A stretch of DNA of 64,000 bases from Haloplasma contractile (GTDB lineage Bacteria > Bacillota_I > Bacilli_A > Haloplasmatales > Haloplasmataceae). How positions within the stretch are numbered: the stretch's first letter is position 1; each line of letters opens with the position of its first letter. Of the stretch, positions 1 to 7,763 are shown piece after piece. The notes beneath the pieces are model-generated. The model was not told the DNA's origin, did not search any database, and was given only the letters and a program-made list of their open reading frames with translations. The position numbers and the translations under genes were made by a program. The DNA lies in NCBI GenBank assembly GCA_016841945.1, contig JAENYC010000007.1:1-64000 (forward strand). Direction: 5' to 3'.

Positions 1-300
1 GATAAATCTTAAAGGAACTAAACCATCAAATATGCCTAGACATAGTAAAAAAAGAAGAACTTTTGTCTGGCTCGGACTAAGATAATTGGGAGTTATTCCA
101 TGTAACATACACTGCAAAATGGGATTATAGACAATCTAGAATCTTTATGCTTCTGCATAGGTGAATTAAATCAAAGGGATGATACTCTTTTGGGCAAAAT
201 CTATCCGATAAGTAGATTTAAGTAGGTTTAGGTAGGTTTTGTAGAGCGGCTGTCGTAAATATTGTTTTTTGAACCTAAATTTATCAAGTCCTTAATAAAG
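1..300. other. Non-coding stretch, no intact gene seen
   Basis: No open frame of useful length on either strand and no RNA gene recognised. It lies directly upstream of a strong plus-strand terminator, so it could be the 3' end of a transcript or decayed gene entering from the left. Short coding-like fragments are broken by stops and match nothing I recognise. Confidence 0.4.
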
Positions 301-343
301 AAGCTCGTGAATCACTATGTTAGTGATTTTCACGAGCTTTTTT
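301..343 (+). terminator. Strong intrinsic terminator
   Basis: A 17-bp arm starting AAGCTCGTGA pairs with an arm ending TCACGAGCTT, with a 3-nt loop and a 2-nt bulge, followed by a run of T on the plus strand. The minus strand lacks a T-run after the hairpin, so it serves plus-strand transcription. No intact gene precedes it inside the window. Confidence 0.8.
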
Positions 344-718
344 AGTTGAATGCATTTTTCTTTATTAAAATCAAGTACACTAACAAAAGAATCCTATAAT
401 ATATTATTTTCCTGTGGATAATTTTAATTTCTATGCGATTTTTTCCTTCATATTCAGTTATTATACCTAATTTAAACCGATAATACTTATTTATATTTCG
501 TCCAATTACAAAAACATTAATTCTTAACTATTTTTTGTATGTCAAGTTATATTTAAATTAATCTTCTTTTTGATCAGATGAAGATACTCTATAATAACCT
601 ATACATAATTTTTTTTCATTTTAAATCAAATTAGATATTTTATTTTTATCATATCTTCTGTGTCCGCTCTTGGTACAGAATTTTTTTAACTGTTTCATAC
701 CCCTTGTTTTTAGACCTT
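344..718. other. AT-rich non-coding stretch
   Basis: No gene seen. It contains one isolated DnaA-box-like TGTGGATAA at 413-421 and a short hairpin (TTCTGT/ACAGAA) followed by seven T at about 658-687 that could be a weak plus-strand terminator. Neither is supported by neighbours. It may be decayed sequence, like the transposase fossil further right. Confidence 0.35.
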
Positions 719-985
719 TCACTTTTCTTTATTTTTTAATATAATATATATTGCTAAACTTAAAATCATAATTTGTATAAGGAAAATTATTACTTCAAAA
801 CCAATGATTTTATAAGTTACTTGATTTATTTCAGCTTTTACTAACGGTCTTCTAAAAACTATAATAACCGATTGAAAAAAAACCAATGTCCCCATCATTC
901 TTAACGCTGAGCTTTTTCTAAGATTTTTAAGCAAAATATAATAAAATGCAAATAACACTACTAAAACAATAACAGTAAAATACAA
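719..985 (-). CDS. Small hydrophobic membrane protein, function unknown
   Basis: An 88-residue protein with about three hydrophobic segments (residues 2-20, 30-45 and 58-83) separated by Arg/Lys-rich turns, so probably an integral membrane protein. The start is TTG, chosen because GGGTGG lies about 8 nt upstream. It follows the frameshifted secreted protein by 42 nt on the same strand, so the two may share a transcript. I do not recognise the family. The size is small enough that the call rests on the ribosome binding site and the membrane-like composition. Confidence 0.55.
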   Translation of the reverse strand: MYFTVIVLVVLFAFYYILLKNLRKSSALRMMGTLVFFQSVIIVFRRPLVKAEINQVTYKIIGFEVIIFLIQIMILSLAIYIILKNKEK

Positions 986-1027
986 AATAAAACCACCCTT
1001 TTTATTTATTTTATAAAGAATATCATA

Positions 1028-1488
1028 TCAACACATAACAGGTTGCCAGTAATCTATTATTTCAATATCTCCATTAGGATCACCAATCGATAGATAATCT
1101 ATTTGATGACCCCAATTAGGAAATAATGTAGTCCCTCTATTTATCAGTTCAATATTTTTATCTACTATAACTAATATATTATTATCTTCATCAGCTAAAT
1201 GACTTATTTCAATTCCAACTATTACAGCAAAAGCACTTCCTATGACCGCACCTGTACCATCATCTTTATAATCAAATTCGTAGTACTCAGATCCATCTTC
1301 AGTTTCAACAAAATAAGAATTTGAAACTGTTAAAGTACCTAAATATGAATTACCTCCATCATCAAAAGGTTCTAAAAAACCACTGTCTGGTTCAAAAGTA
1401 AATTCATCTACACTTGTAGCATATACTCGTTCATTGTGATAGATAAAGTAAAAACAAACAAAATAAAAATTCTTTTTAAACATTTCAT
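1028..1488 (-). pseudogene. Secreted acidic protein with a frameshifted signal peptide
   Basis: The longest frame starts at ATG 1483 and gives 151 residues, rich in Asp/Glu and Tyr, ending in Cys. Its first 20 residues are a poor signal peptide. An ATG five bases upstream (1488), better spaced behind AAGGAAAGGGG, opens another frame that begins MKCLKRIFILFVF and reads as a classical signal peptide, but stops after 26 codons. Joining that start to the long frame around residue 20 restores a signal sequence and a plausible cleavage site after VYA. I infer one secreted protein broken by a one-base shift in a T-rich stretch; it may be a true mutation or a sequencing error. The family is not recognised. 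Confidence 0.55.
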
Positions 1489-1764
1489 TTTAAAATCCCC
1501 TTTCCTTAAATATAGTTAAATTATATCACACTTCTACATACAAAGTTAAAATTTATAAATAGTATAGATTTTAGTCTCATATGAACACAAATATCAAACA
1601 TTTTATAAGTATAATTAGGGATGCTGAATTTTAAAATAGTCGATATATATAAAAAAATAGGTATTTTATGGTATAATAGTGTAAGGATATTTATTTTTTT
1701 TCTAAATCTTTGGACTTGGAGGATAATAAGTATCGAATTCATAATAAAACTTTCCTTGCAATCG

Positions 1765-1948
1765 ATGATTTTATATTTTGAAGGTATGTTATCACCTGAA
1801 AACCAGTGGGTGAAAAAAGTAAAAGAAATACTCTTGAAAAAAATGGGAATTCTCAAGAGGATAAAAAGAAGATGAAAACAAAGGGACTATGATAATTGAT
1901 GCGACATGTGTTCCGTCAGATAGACAATATTCAAAGAAACGGAGTTGA
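1765..1948 (+). pseudogene. Fossil of an IS5/IS1182-like transposase
   Basis: Two short coding-like pieces in different frames. The first (1765-1875) contains LSPENQWVKK, resembling the N-terminal ENRWV-type motif of IS5/IS1182-related transposases. The second (1880-1948) reads KGTMIIDATCVPSDRQYS, which matches the LIIDAT-C-P-D block around the first catalytic Asp of these DDE enzymes. The parts between and after are missing and a stop follows. No terminal repeats are seen. I infer a heavily deleted insertion-sequence remnant. The family name is from memory of the motifs. Confidence 0.6.
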
Positions 1949-2012
1949 ATTAAATTTTCTAATTCCTTTTAATGAAAACCGATTTAGTTTAAAAAAACAA
2001 CATCAATATGCA

Positions 2013-2040
2013 AAAAAATAAGGCTTGCGCCTTATTTTTT
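2013..2040 (-). terminator. Terminator behind rsmA
   Basis: AAATAAGGC pairs with GCCTTATTT around a TTGC loop, flanked by A-runs and T-runs that make it work in both directions. The stem overlaps the rsmA stop codon. Confidence 0.75.
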
Positions 2041-2907
2041 ATATTTTAATAGTTCATCACTTAATAATGCAAATTGTTCTATGGTGAGGGCTTCACCTCT
2101 AGTAGATGGATTAATTTGAACCATTTCTAACGCTTTTAAAAGATAATTGGGTTCTATACTTAAAGATTGTTTTAAATTATTATAAATCGTTTTTCTTCTT
2201 TGTATAAAACTACCTCGAACGACTTTAAAGAAAAATTTTTCATCTATAACCTCAACAACTGGCTTTTTTCTCACTTCTAATTTTAGCACTGCACTGCTCA
2301 CATTTGGCTTTGGTATAAATACTGTATGTGGTACATTTATGACGATTTTAGGAACAGTGTAATACTGTATGGCAATTGTTAAGGCATTGTATTCTTTTGT
2401 TTTAGGTCCACCACATAAACGTCTTGCAACTTCCTTTTGCATCATGACACAAAACCTTTCAATGGGGAGTTTTTGCTCTAATAAGTTCATTAAGATTGGC
2501 GTTGTAATATAATATGGCAGGTTAGCACAAACAACAATATCGCGACAATCGTGAGATTCTTCATCAATCATTTTTCTAACATTGACTTTAAGGATATCTT
2601 CATGAATAATCTTTATATTATGGTATTGTTTCAAAGTATCTTGAAGAATGGGAATTAATGATTGATCAATTTCATAAGCGATTACTTTTTTCGCTTTTTT
2701 CGCTAACTGTTCTGTTAAAGATCCAATACCGGGACCTATTTCAATTACCATGGTTTCATCAGTGATTCCCGCATTCTCAATCATCTTATGTAAAATATTT
2801 GTGTCAACGATAAAATTTTGTCCCAATGATTTTTTAATATGAAAATCATATTTTTTTATAATTTCAAGTGTTTTTGATACGGTCGCAATATCTTTATTCA
2901 TCCTCAT
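2032..2907 (-). CDS. rsmA: 16S rRNA adenine dimethyltransferase RsmA/KsgA
   Basis: This protein of 291 residues has the family's normal length. It dimethylates two adjacent adenines in the 3'-terminal hairpin of 16S rRNA, using S-adenosylmethionine, late in 30S assembly. Visible motifs are KSLGQNF near residue 27, the SAM-binding loop EIGPGIGSLT near residue 56, a following acidic residue (YEID), and the catalytic NLPYYITTP near residue 128. The C-terminal part carries the helical KsgA subdomain (GSFIQRRKT). It overlaps the end of rnmV by 14 nt, the order seen in Bacillus, so the two are translated from one message. The exact start (ATG 2907 or ATG 2901) is uncertain. Confidence 0.95.
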   Translation of the reverse strand: MRMNKDIATVSKTLEIIKKYDFHIKKSLGQNFIVDTNILHKMIENAGITDETMVIEIGPGIGSLTEQLAKKAKKVIAYEIDQSLIPILQDTLKQYHNIKIIHEDILKVNVRKMIDEESHDCRDIVVCANLPYYITTPILMNLLEQKLPIERFCVMMQKEVARRLCGGPKTKEYNALTIAIQYYTVPKIVINVPHTVFIPKPNVSSAVLKLEVRKKPVVEVIDEKFFFKVVRGSFIQRRKTIYNNLKQSLSIEPNYLLKALEMVQINPSTRGEALTIEQFALLSDELLKYKK

Positions 2908-3460
2908 TCACCACTGACTTTTTATATTCTCTCACTAATTTTTCTAGTGTTCCCTTCTTAATATTAAACAATTTAACTTTATTATAAAATTGTTTACCAT
3001 TATTATATCCTAAGTGTAAGTGTTCACTCAAATAATCCCTTATTGCTTGACTATTCGCTTTTCCAATAAGATTTAAATCAAACAAATCCTCATATTCTAC
3101 ATCACAGGGTTCTTCTCTTATTTTTGTAATCGAAGATAAAGAAGAGATAATATCTTCACGAAAACAATGTTCAACTCCGACTTTATTTTTCTTCACATCA
3201 ATTGCTTTTTCTTTTTTAATATATGCATTCTGACATCCAGGAACACGTTTATTAATCACACTTCTTATTTTCTCACCTTGATAATCAGGGTCTGTAAATA
3301 TAATGACACCTCTTTTATTTCGTGCTTCCCTTATTAATTGTATCGTTCTCTCGTCTATTGCACTACCTCTAGTCTCTATTGTCTCTATATATGGAAAAAC
3401 CTCTTTTAAACGCCTTGTATCTTCTTTTCCTTCTACAACGATTATTTCTTTTATTTTCAT
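2894..3460 (-). CDS. rnmV: Ribonuclease M5
   Basis: A 188-residue Toprim-domain nuclease that matures the ends of 5S rRNA in low-GC Gram-positive bacteria. The Toprim motifs are visible: the conserved Glu in VVEGKEDT (residues 8-15) and the DPD pair in FTDPDYQGEKI (near residue 55). Length matches the family. The start ATG sits behind GGTGATAAA. It is the first gene of a two-gene operon with rsmA, the standard arrangement in Bacillota. No 5S rRNA gene lies in this window. Confidence 0.93.
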   Translation of the reverse strand: MKIKEIIVVEGKEDTRRLKEVFPYIETIETRGSAIDERTIQLIREARNKRGVIIFTDPDYQGEKIRSVINKRVPGCQNAYIKKEKAIDVKKNKVGVEHCFREDIISSLSSITKIREEPCDVEYEDLFDLNLIGKANSQAIRDYLSEHLHLGYNNGKQFYNKVKLFNIKKGTLEKLVREYKKSVVNEDE

Positions 3461-3560
3461 TTTATCACCAATCTTATTTTATCATAATTATGATAAAGAT
3501 GGACATTTCTTAAAACCTTTTGTATAATTTATTTCGTAAAACATGTTTGTGAGGTAAACT

Positions 3561-4400
3561 ATGGAATACTTATTACTTGCTATATTAGTTAGTTCATTAT
3601 TTCCCATTTCATTTAGAATATTTGAGAATTTTAAATTTGATTCAAAAGCAACCATTATTTTAAACTATTTATTTGGTAGTATTTTTATGTTAATGATTTT
3701 TTTACTATCTTTCAAAGGGTCTATAAATTTTTTTCCCTTTCTAAGTGCTTTTTTATTAGGATTTCCAACAGGTATTATTTTTTATCTATGTCTTATTCTA
3801 TATCAACAAAATATATCTAAAAATGGATTGAGTTTGTCTGCACTTTTTATGAAAATCGCATTAATTATTCCAATCATTTTATCCATTATTATCTTCTTAG
3901 AAAGACCCACCACCTATCAATACATAGGAATCCTTCTTGCATTAATCGCCATCATGATTTTAAATGGTGGATTTAAACAAATAAAAGGTGTCACAAAAGG
4001 TTTATTACTTTTATTCCTGCTTTCTGGTATTGGAGATTTTATAAATAAAATTTATGAAGAATGTTTTGATATGACCTATCAACAAATCTTTATTTCCTCG
4101 ACTTTTCTAACAGCCTGTATATTAGGATACTTTATTGATAAAAAACAGGTGAAAGGAAAATTTAATAAAATCAATATCATCGCTGGTATCTTCATTGGCA
4201 TTTGTAATTCATTATCAACCTTTTTTATCATTAAGACATTTACGGTCATGTATGCATCAACTGCTATGGTATTACTCAATATTTCTATTATTCTATTTAT
4301 CAGTATCGTTGGTATCCTATTTTTTAAAGAAAGATTAAAAAGAAATGAATTCTATGCTTTTATCATTTCTGTTATATCAATTATATTAATAAGTTTATAA
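3561..4400 (+). CDS. EamA-like (DMT superfamily) membrane transporter
   Basis: A 279-residue, very hydrophobic protein with about ten membrane segments and a repeat-like two-half layout, as in EamA/drug-metabolite transporters. The loop between halves is short, and the last segment ends with ILISL at the C-terminus. The substrate cannot be read from the sequence. The start ATG lies behind GTGAGGTAA. It stands alone on the plus strand between rnmV (divergent) and the Dps-like gene (convergent), separated from the latter by a bidirectional terminator. Confidence 0.7.
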   Translation: MEYLLLAILVSSLFPISFRIFENFKFDSKATIILNYLFGSIFMLMIFLLSFKGSINFFPFLSAFLLGFPTGIIFYLCLILYQQNISKNGLSLSALFMKIALIIPIILSIIIFLERPTTYQYIGILLALIAIMILNGGFKQIKGVTKGLLLLFLLSGIGDFINKIYEECFDMTYQQIFISSTFLTACILGYFIDKKQVKGKFNKINIIAGIFIGICNSLSTFFIIKTFTVMYASTAMVLLNISIILFISIVGILFFKERLKRNEFYAFIISVISIILISL

Positions 4401-4407
4401 ATAAAAC

Positions 4408-4431
4408 AAGGTGGGAGACCACCTTATTTTT
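4408..4431. terminator. Bidirectional terminator
   Basis: AAGGTGG pairs with CCACCTT around a GAGA loop, followed by ATTTTTT on the plus strand. It lies between two convergent genes and can serve both. Confidence 0.8.
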
Positions 4432-4435
4432 TGAT

Positions 4436-5128
4436 TTATTCTAATTTATTAGACGGTTTTACATAACCAACATCAGCAATATTACCATTTCTACTTAACA
4501 AATGTTCCATTCCTCTAACAAGCGTATCATCTTCTAAAACACTGTATAGGTGATAACCTAAATCCTCACGGTCTAATAATATTTCTTCTAAGACTTCTAC
4601 AGTACCATAATCATTTAACTCATGTGCTCTAATAATTTGTTTACGCAACATTTCTTGAATCTTTAATTCATGTTCAAGGTCATTACGGATAAAATCCCTC
4701 ATCGTATAACGACCTTCTACCTCATGTTTAATATAAGACAATTCGTGTTGTGCAACTAAATGAGCGGTTGGTACACCACCTAAGCGTGCTACCCTTTCTC
4801 CTATTTTATCTATATGTTCTAGTGTTTTATTACGATGTTCTTCTAATAAATGGTGTAAACTTAGAAATGATTCTGCACCTTCTGTTAACCAATGATGTTT
4901 ATTGTATTGATGCAAAGTAACATTTAAGGCACATTGATGATCATCAAGCATAAGTGCCATTTCTTTTCTTACTTCATAGGGCAATTCAATACCTGAACCT
5001 TCTTTCTTAACTGTTCTTGGTTCTTGTCTAAATATCATGTCATGATTTGATGTATGACCTGGCATATTAGGATTAAATCCTGATTTATTCATGTTAAAAG
5101 TATTTCCAATATTTTGATTTGTTTCCAT
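4436..5128 (-). CDS. Dps-like ferritin with a long N-terminal extension
   Basis: A 230-residue protein. From about residue 50 it follows the Dps fold: a helix containing NKHHWLTEG, then FLSLHHLLEEHRNKTLEHID with the His and acidic residues that form the inter-subunit ferroxidase site, then the GERVARLGGVPT segment typical of Dps. Dps proteins store iron, consume peroxide and in some cases bind DNA. Residues 1-48 are a low-complexity Asn/Met/Pro-rich extension absent from ordinary Dps (about 150-180 residues). It lies alone, divergent from the second EamA gene. In a spore former it could be stationary-phase or spore-specific, but no clear promoter type is visible. Confidence 0.72.
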   Translation of the reverse strand: METNQNIGNTFNMNKSGFNPNMPGHTSNHDMIFRQEPRTVKKEGSGIELPYEVRKEMALMLDDHQCALNVTLHQYNKHHWLTEGAESFLSLHHLLEEHRNKTLEHIDKIGERVARLGGVPTAHLVAQHELSYIKHEVEGRYTMRDFIRNDLEHELKIQEMLRKQIIRAHELNDYGTVEVLEEILLDREDLGYHLYSVLEDDTLVRGMEHLLSRNGNIADVGYVKPSNKLE

Positions 5129-5287
5129 GTCTTTTACTCCTTTTTATATGATTTTCTTTCATATTGTTTTCAAATGACATGGATTGATACTTCTAAAAAA
5201 AATATATTAATAGTAATATTTGGTCAAACACATTGTCGATTATATAAATTTATATTATAATAATTTTATAAACGATTGAGGTGAAAT

Positions 5288-6160
5288 ATGAAGTATAAAT
5301 TATTCATTATATTAGGTGTTTTCTTTGTATCATTTGCGGCGATATTTGTTAAGTTAACTGAGATTAAACCATCTGTTATCGCCATGTACAGACTCGGTAT
5401 TGGTGGTTTATTATTACTACCATTTGCCTTAAGTAATAAGGGTTTTTCAAAACTTAAATTTAAAGACTACAAACTCATTATTTTCGGTGGTTTTATCATC
5501 AGTCTGCATTATTTATCTTGGTTCACATCACTGAGATTTACATCTGTCACGAGCTCTACCCTCATTATCTGCACTGAGCCTTTGGTTGCCTTGGCTTTTG
5601 GTTATGCATTATACAGAGAAAAAATTGCTAAGAATCAATTTATAATCTTAATTATTGCACTGCTTGGTGTCACAATCGTTGCCTGGGGAGATTTATCCCT
5701 GAACCAAGAAGCTATCTTTGGAGATGCACTGACCTTTTTAGCTGTCATTTTTTTTGTTGTGTATTTATTAATAGGAAAAAATGTAGTAAAGAAACATTCT
5801 TTTATCATCTATACATCACTCTTATTTCTTAGTGCATCTATTATTTTATTCCTATATAACCTTATTTTAGGATATAATACCTTTAACTTTCAACTTAAAG
5901 ATTGGTACGTCCTAATTTTAATCAGTATTATACCTAATGCAGGTCAACTCATCTTTAACTATACATTGCGTTATGTTAAATCTTCTTTAATCGCAACGAC
6001 CATTTTATTAGAACCTATCTTTGCAACTATACTAGCTGTCATCATTTTAAAAGACCAGGTACTAATTAATCAAATCGTTGGAGGTATTATCATTATTGCT
6101 AGTGTTTATATTTATATCAAATTAGATAAGGTATCAGGTGGTGAATCTATTGAAAGATAA
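5288..6160 (+). CDS. EamA family transporter (DMT superfamily)
   Basis: A 290-residue protein with ten predicted membrane segments and two EamA repeats. The N-terminal half shows the typical features: FAAIFVKL, a YRLGIGGLLLLP helix, and the end-of-repeat EKIAKNQFIILIIALLGV; the second half ends with a similar block (LKDQVLINQIVGGIIII). These exporters move small metabolites or drugs, and the substrate is not predictable. The start ATG follows GAGGTGAAAT. It overlaps the next gene, an AadE-like enzyme, by 11 nt, so the pair is cotranscribed; this could be a two-gene detoxification unit. Confidence 0.82.
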   Translation: MKYKLFIILGVFFVSFAAIFVKLTEIKPSVIAMYRLGIGGLLLLPFALSNKGFSKLKFKDYKLIIFGGFIISLHYLSWFTSLRFTSVTSSTLIICTEPLVALAFGYALYREKIAKNQFIILIIALLGVTIVAWGDLSLNQEAIFGDALTFLAVIFFVVYLLIGKNVVKKHSFIIYTSLLFLSASIILFLYNLILGYNTFNFQLKDWYVLILISIIPNAGQLIFNYTLRYVKSSLIATTILLEPIFATILAVIILKDQVLINQIVGGIIIIASVYIYIKLDKVSGGESIER

Positions 6161-7013
6161 TCATGTATTAACAAAAATCATAAAATTTGTTGAAGAGAGA
6201 GACGATATAAGAGCTGCCATTTTAAATGGTTCACGCGTGAATCCTAATGCACCAAAAGATGAATTTCAAGATTACGATGTTTGGTTAATCGTTAAGGATC
6301 CTACAAAATATTTACAAGATCAAACTTTTATTAACTATTTTGGAGAATTAATTATTAAACAAGTTAATCCATCACCTGGAGAAAAATTATTCTATGGTGA
6401 AGAGACACAAGGTCTTATTTTCCTAATGTTGTTTAAAGAAGGCTTTAGAATTGATCTTAGTTTTTCATCAATTGAAGAACTTAATAATGAAGACATTGAT
6501 GATACTTTAAGTTTAGTTCTGGTTGATAAAGACCAATTGATTCCTAAATTACCTGAACCAAGTGATAAAAGTTATTGGATAAAAAAACCTCAAAAGGATG
6601 AATACGATTTTGTGGTTAATGAATTCTTTTGGTGTATGACAAATGTAGCAAAAGGACTATGGCGTGAAGAACTGCCTTATGTTAAAGGCATGTATGATAC
6701 AGTTGTTAGACGTGCTTACAATCAAATGATTAAATGGTATATAGGACTACAATATGATTGGAAAGTTAATGTTGGGTCATTTGGTAAATGGTTAAAGTAT
6801 TTTTTACCTAAGGATTTATATGAACTTATGGAACAATCCTATTCAGGTAGTAATTATAATGATATATGGGATTCTTTATTTTATGCTATAAAGCTATTTA
6901 GAATAATTTCAAAACAAATCGCGACTCATTTAAACTTTTATTATCCTATTCAAGATGATGAAAACACAACTCAGTATTTACATCATGTTCGCTCCTTACA
7001 CCAAGAAAAATAA
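6150..7013 (+). CDS. AadE-like aminoglycoside 6-adenylyltransferase family protein
   Basis: A 287-residue protein of the streptomycin adenylyltransferase (AadE/ANT(6)) family, which transfers AMP from ATP to aminoglycosides. The nucleotidyltransferase motif is clear: NGSRVNPNAP followed by the paired acidic residues in DYDVWLIV, and a third Asp in FRIDLSF. The conserved Trp-rich C-terminal part (EFFWCMTNVAKGLWR, NQMIKWYIG) also fits. I chose TTG 6150, 6 nt behind AGGTGGTG; the GTG codons at 6138 and 6141 lie inside that binding site. Chromosomal members are common in Bacillota and many do not give resistance, so activity is uncertain. It is translationally coupled to the EamA exporter. Confidence 0.8.
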   Translation: MKDNHVLTKIIKFVEERDDIRAAILNGSRVNPNAPKDEFQDYDVWLIVKDPTKYLQDQTFINYFGELIIKQVNPSPGEKLFYGEETQGLIFLMLFKEGFRIDLSFSSIEELNNEDIDDTLSLVLVDKDQLIPKLPEPSDKSYWIKKPQKDEYDFVVNEFFWCMTNVAKGLWREELPYVKGMYDTVVRRAYNQMIKWYIGLQYDWKVNVGSFGKWLKYFLPKDLYELMEQSYSGSNYNDIWDSLFYAIKLFRIISKQIATHLNFYYPIQDDENTTQYLHHVRSLHQEK

Positions 7014-7034
7014 AAAAGCGATTATTCGCTTTTT
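7012..7034. terminator. Bidirectional terminator
   Basis: AAAAAGCGA pairs with TCGCTTTTT around a 4-nt loop between the convergent AadE-like gene and the small membrane-protein gene. Confidence 0.75.
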
Positions 7035-7212
7035 ACCAATTTTCAAAAAGAAATAATAAATATATCATGACTGAAAAAATAATGATATAAAATATAGAAC
7101 CTAATAAAATATTAAACCAATACCAATTATCAATGATGTATATAATTGTAAGAACAACGAGTAAGAAAAAAATAAATAGCAAAGCACCACACAATAATAA
7201 AAACCAAAACAT
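7033..7212 (-). CDS. Small two-segment membrane protein, function unknown
   Basis: A 59-residue protein, almost entirely hydrophobic: one segment at about residues 3-28 and another at about 35-54, ending FENW. The start is ATG 7212, 6 nt behind GAGGGAG; an in-frame ATG at 7227 overlaps that binding site and is rejected. Upstream are a TATAAT-like -10 region and the 15-nt motif TTAGATGTGTATCAA (7257-7271, read on the plus strand), which also occurs in the promoter of the 44749-45990 operon. No family recognised. Confidence 0.55.
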   Translation of the reverse strand: MFWFLLLCGALLFIFFLLVVLTIIYIIDNWYWFNILLGSIFYIIIFSVMIYLLFLFENW

Positions 7213-7256
7213 ATCTATCTCCCTCATTTCTTTATTCTATTATATATCATTCATAA

Positions 7257-7271
7257 TTAGATGTGTATCAA
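7257..7271. promoter_or_regulatory. Candidate operator TTAGATGTGTATCAA
   Basis: This 15-nt sequence is identical, in reverse complement, to 46010-46024 in front of the Eis-like/TldD/TldE operon. It lies about 45 nt upstream of the small membrane-protein start at 7212, near its probable -35 region. Its core TTAGAT-GTGT-ATC is one arm plus centre of a perfect inverted repeat seen at 46041-46056. The regulator is unknown. Confidence 0.4.
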
Positions 7272-7336
7272 TATGAATATGGCACAAATTATTATCATTT
7301 AATTTACATTTTTTATTAAATATTCATAAAATCAAC

Positions 7337-7700
7337 TCATATAATCATTCCAATTTCTTGTGATGTTTTTTTCTTATTCAGCTGATTTCTTTGTGCAGAA
7401 TCATACAATCTTAAAGATTCTAGTTGTTGAATGCGTTTAATATTTAATATTCTAATATTAAATCCTGATTAAGCACTCAACATTATCTCTTGAGGTATAT
7501 CGCGGACCAACTTCTGTTGGTGGTACTCCAACAAGAAAAACAACAATCTTATTTAAAATCTTTGCATGCTTAAAAATTCATTCTACAAGCGCATAATATA
7601 TAGCACCTGTTGACATATTTGCATGTTGAATATTCTGAATAGTTTGCGCACATTCTAAAGATATATCATTATTTAATTCATTTATGATTTCTTGTAATGT
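7337..7700 (-). pseudogene. Degraded gene, family not recognised
   Basis: Three coding-like pieces are visible on the minus strand. The 5' piece (from 7700) begins TLQEIINELNNDISLEC and continues, through an in-frame TGA, to a segment containing VVFLVGVPPTEVGPRYTSRD. A later piece (to 7339) contains KRIQQLESLRLYDSAQR and ends at TGA. Between them there are stops and frame changes, and there is no start or binding site. The composition is protein-like, so I infer a once functional gene, now decayed. I cannot assign a family. Confidence 0.5.
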
Positions 7701-7731
7701 TTATTAAATGATATGATATACCTAATAGAGA

Positions 7732-7763
7732 AAAAAACTGCTTTTATAATAAAGCAGTTTTTT
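7732..7763 (-). terminator. Terminator behind the HD-domain gene
   Basis: AAAAAACTGCTTT pairs with AAAGCAGTTTTTT around a 6-nt loop; it works in both directions and ends right at the stop of the HD protein gene. Confidence 0.85.

Noticed and set aside
413-421. DnaA-box-like TGTGGATAA
   Set aside because: Single copy in non-coding DNA. Other single matches (TTATCCACA in coding DNA near 9733, 24171 and 44305) show the motif turns up by chance, and there is no cluster or AT-rich unwinding element with it.
1521-1856. 111-codon frame on the minus strand
   Set aside because: No binding site, low-complexity Ile/Phe/Lys content, and it lies opposite the transposase fossil.
5255-5271. PerR/Fur-like TTATAAT...TTATAA near the Dps-like gene
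   Set aside because: The spacing does not fit the 7-1-7 box, the region is very AT-rich and the sequence lies closer to the EamA gene than to the Dps-like gene.
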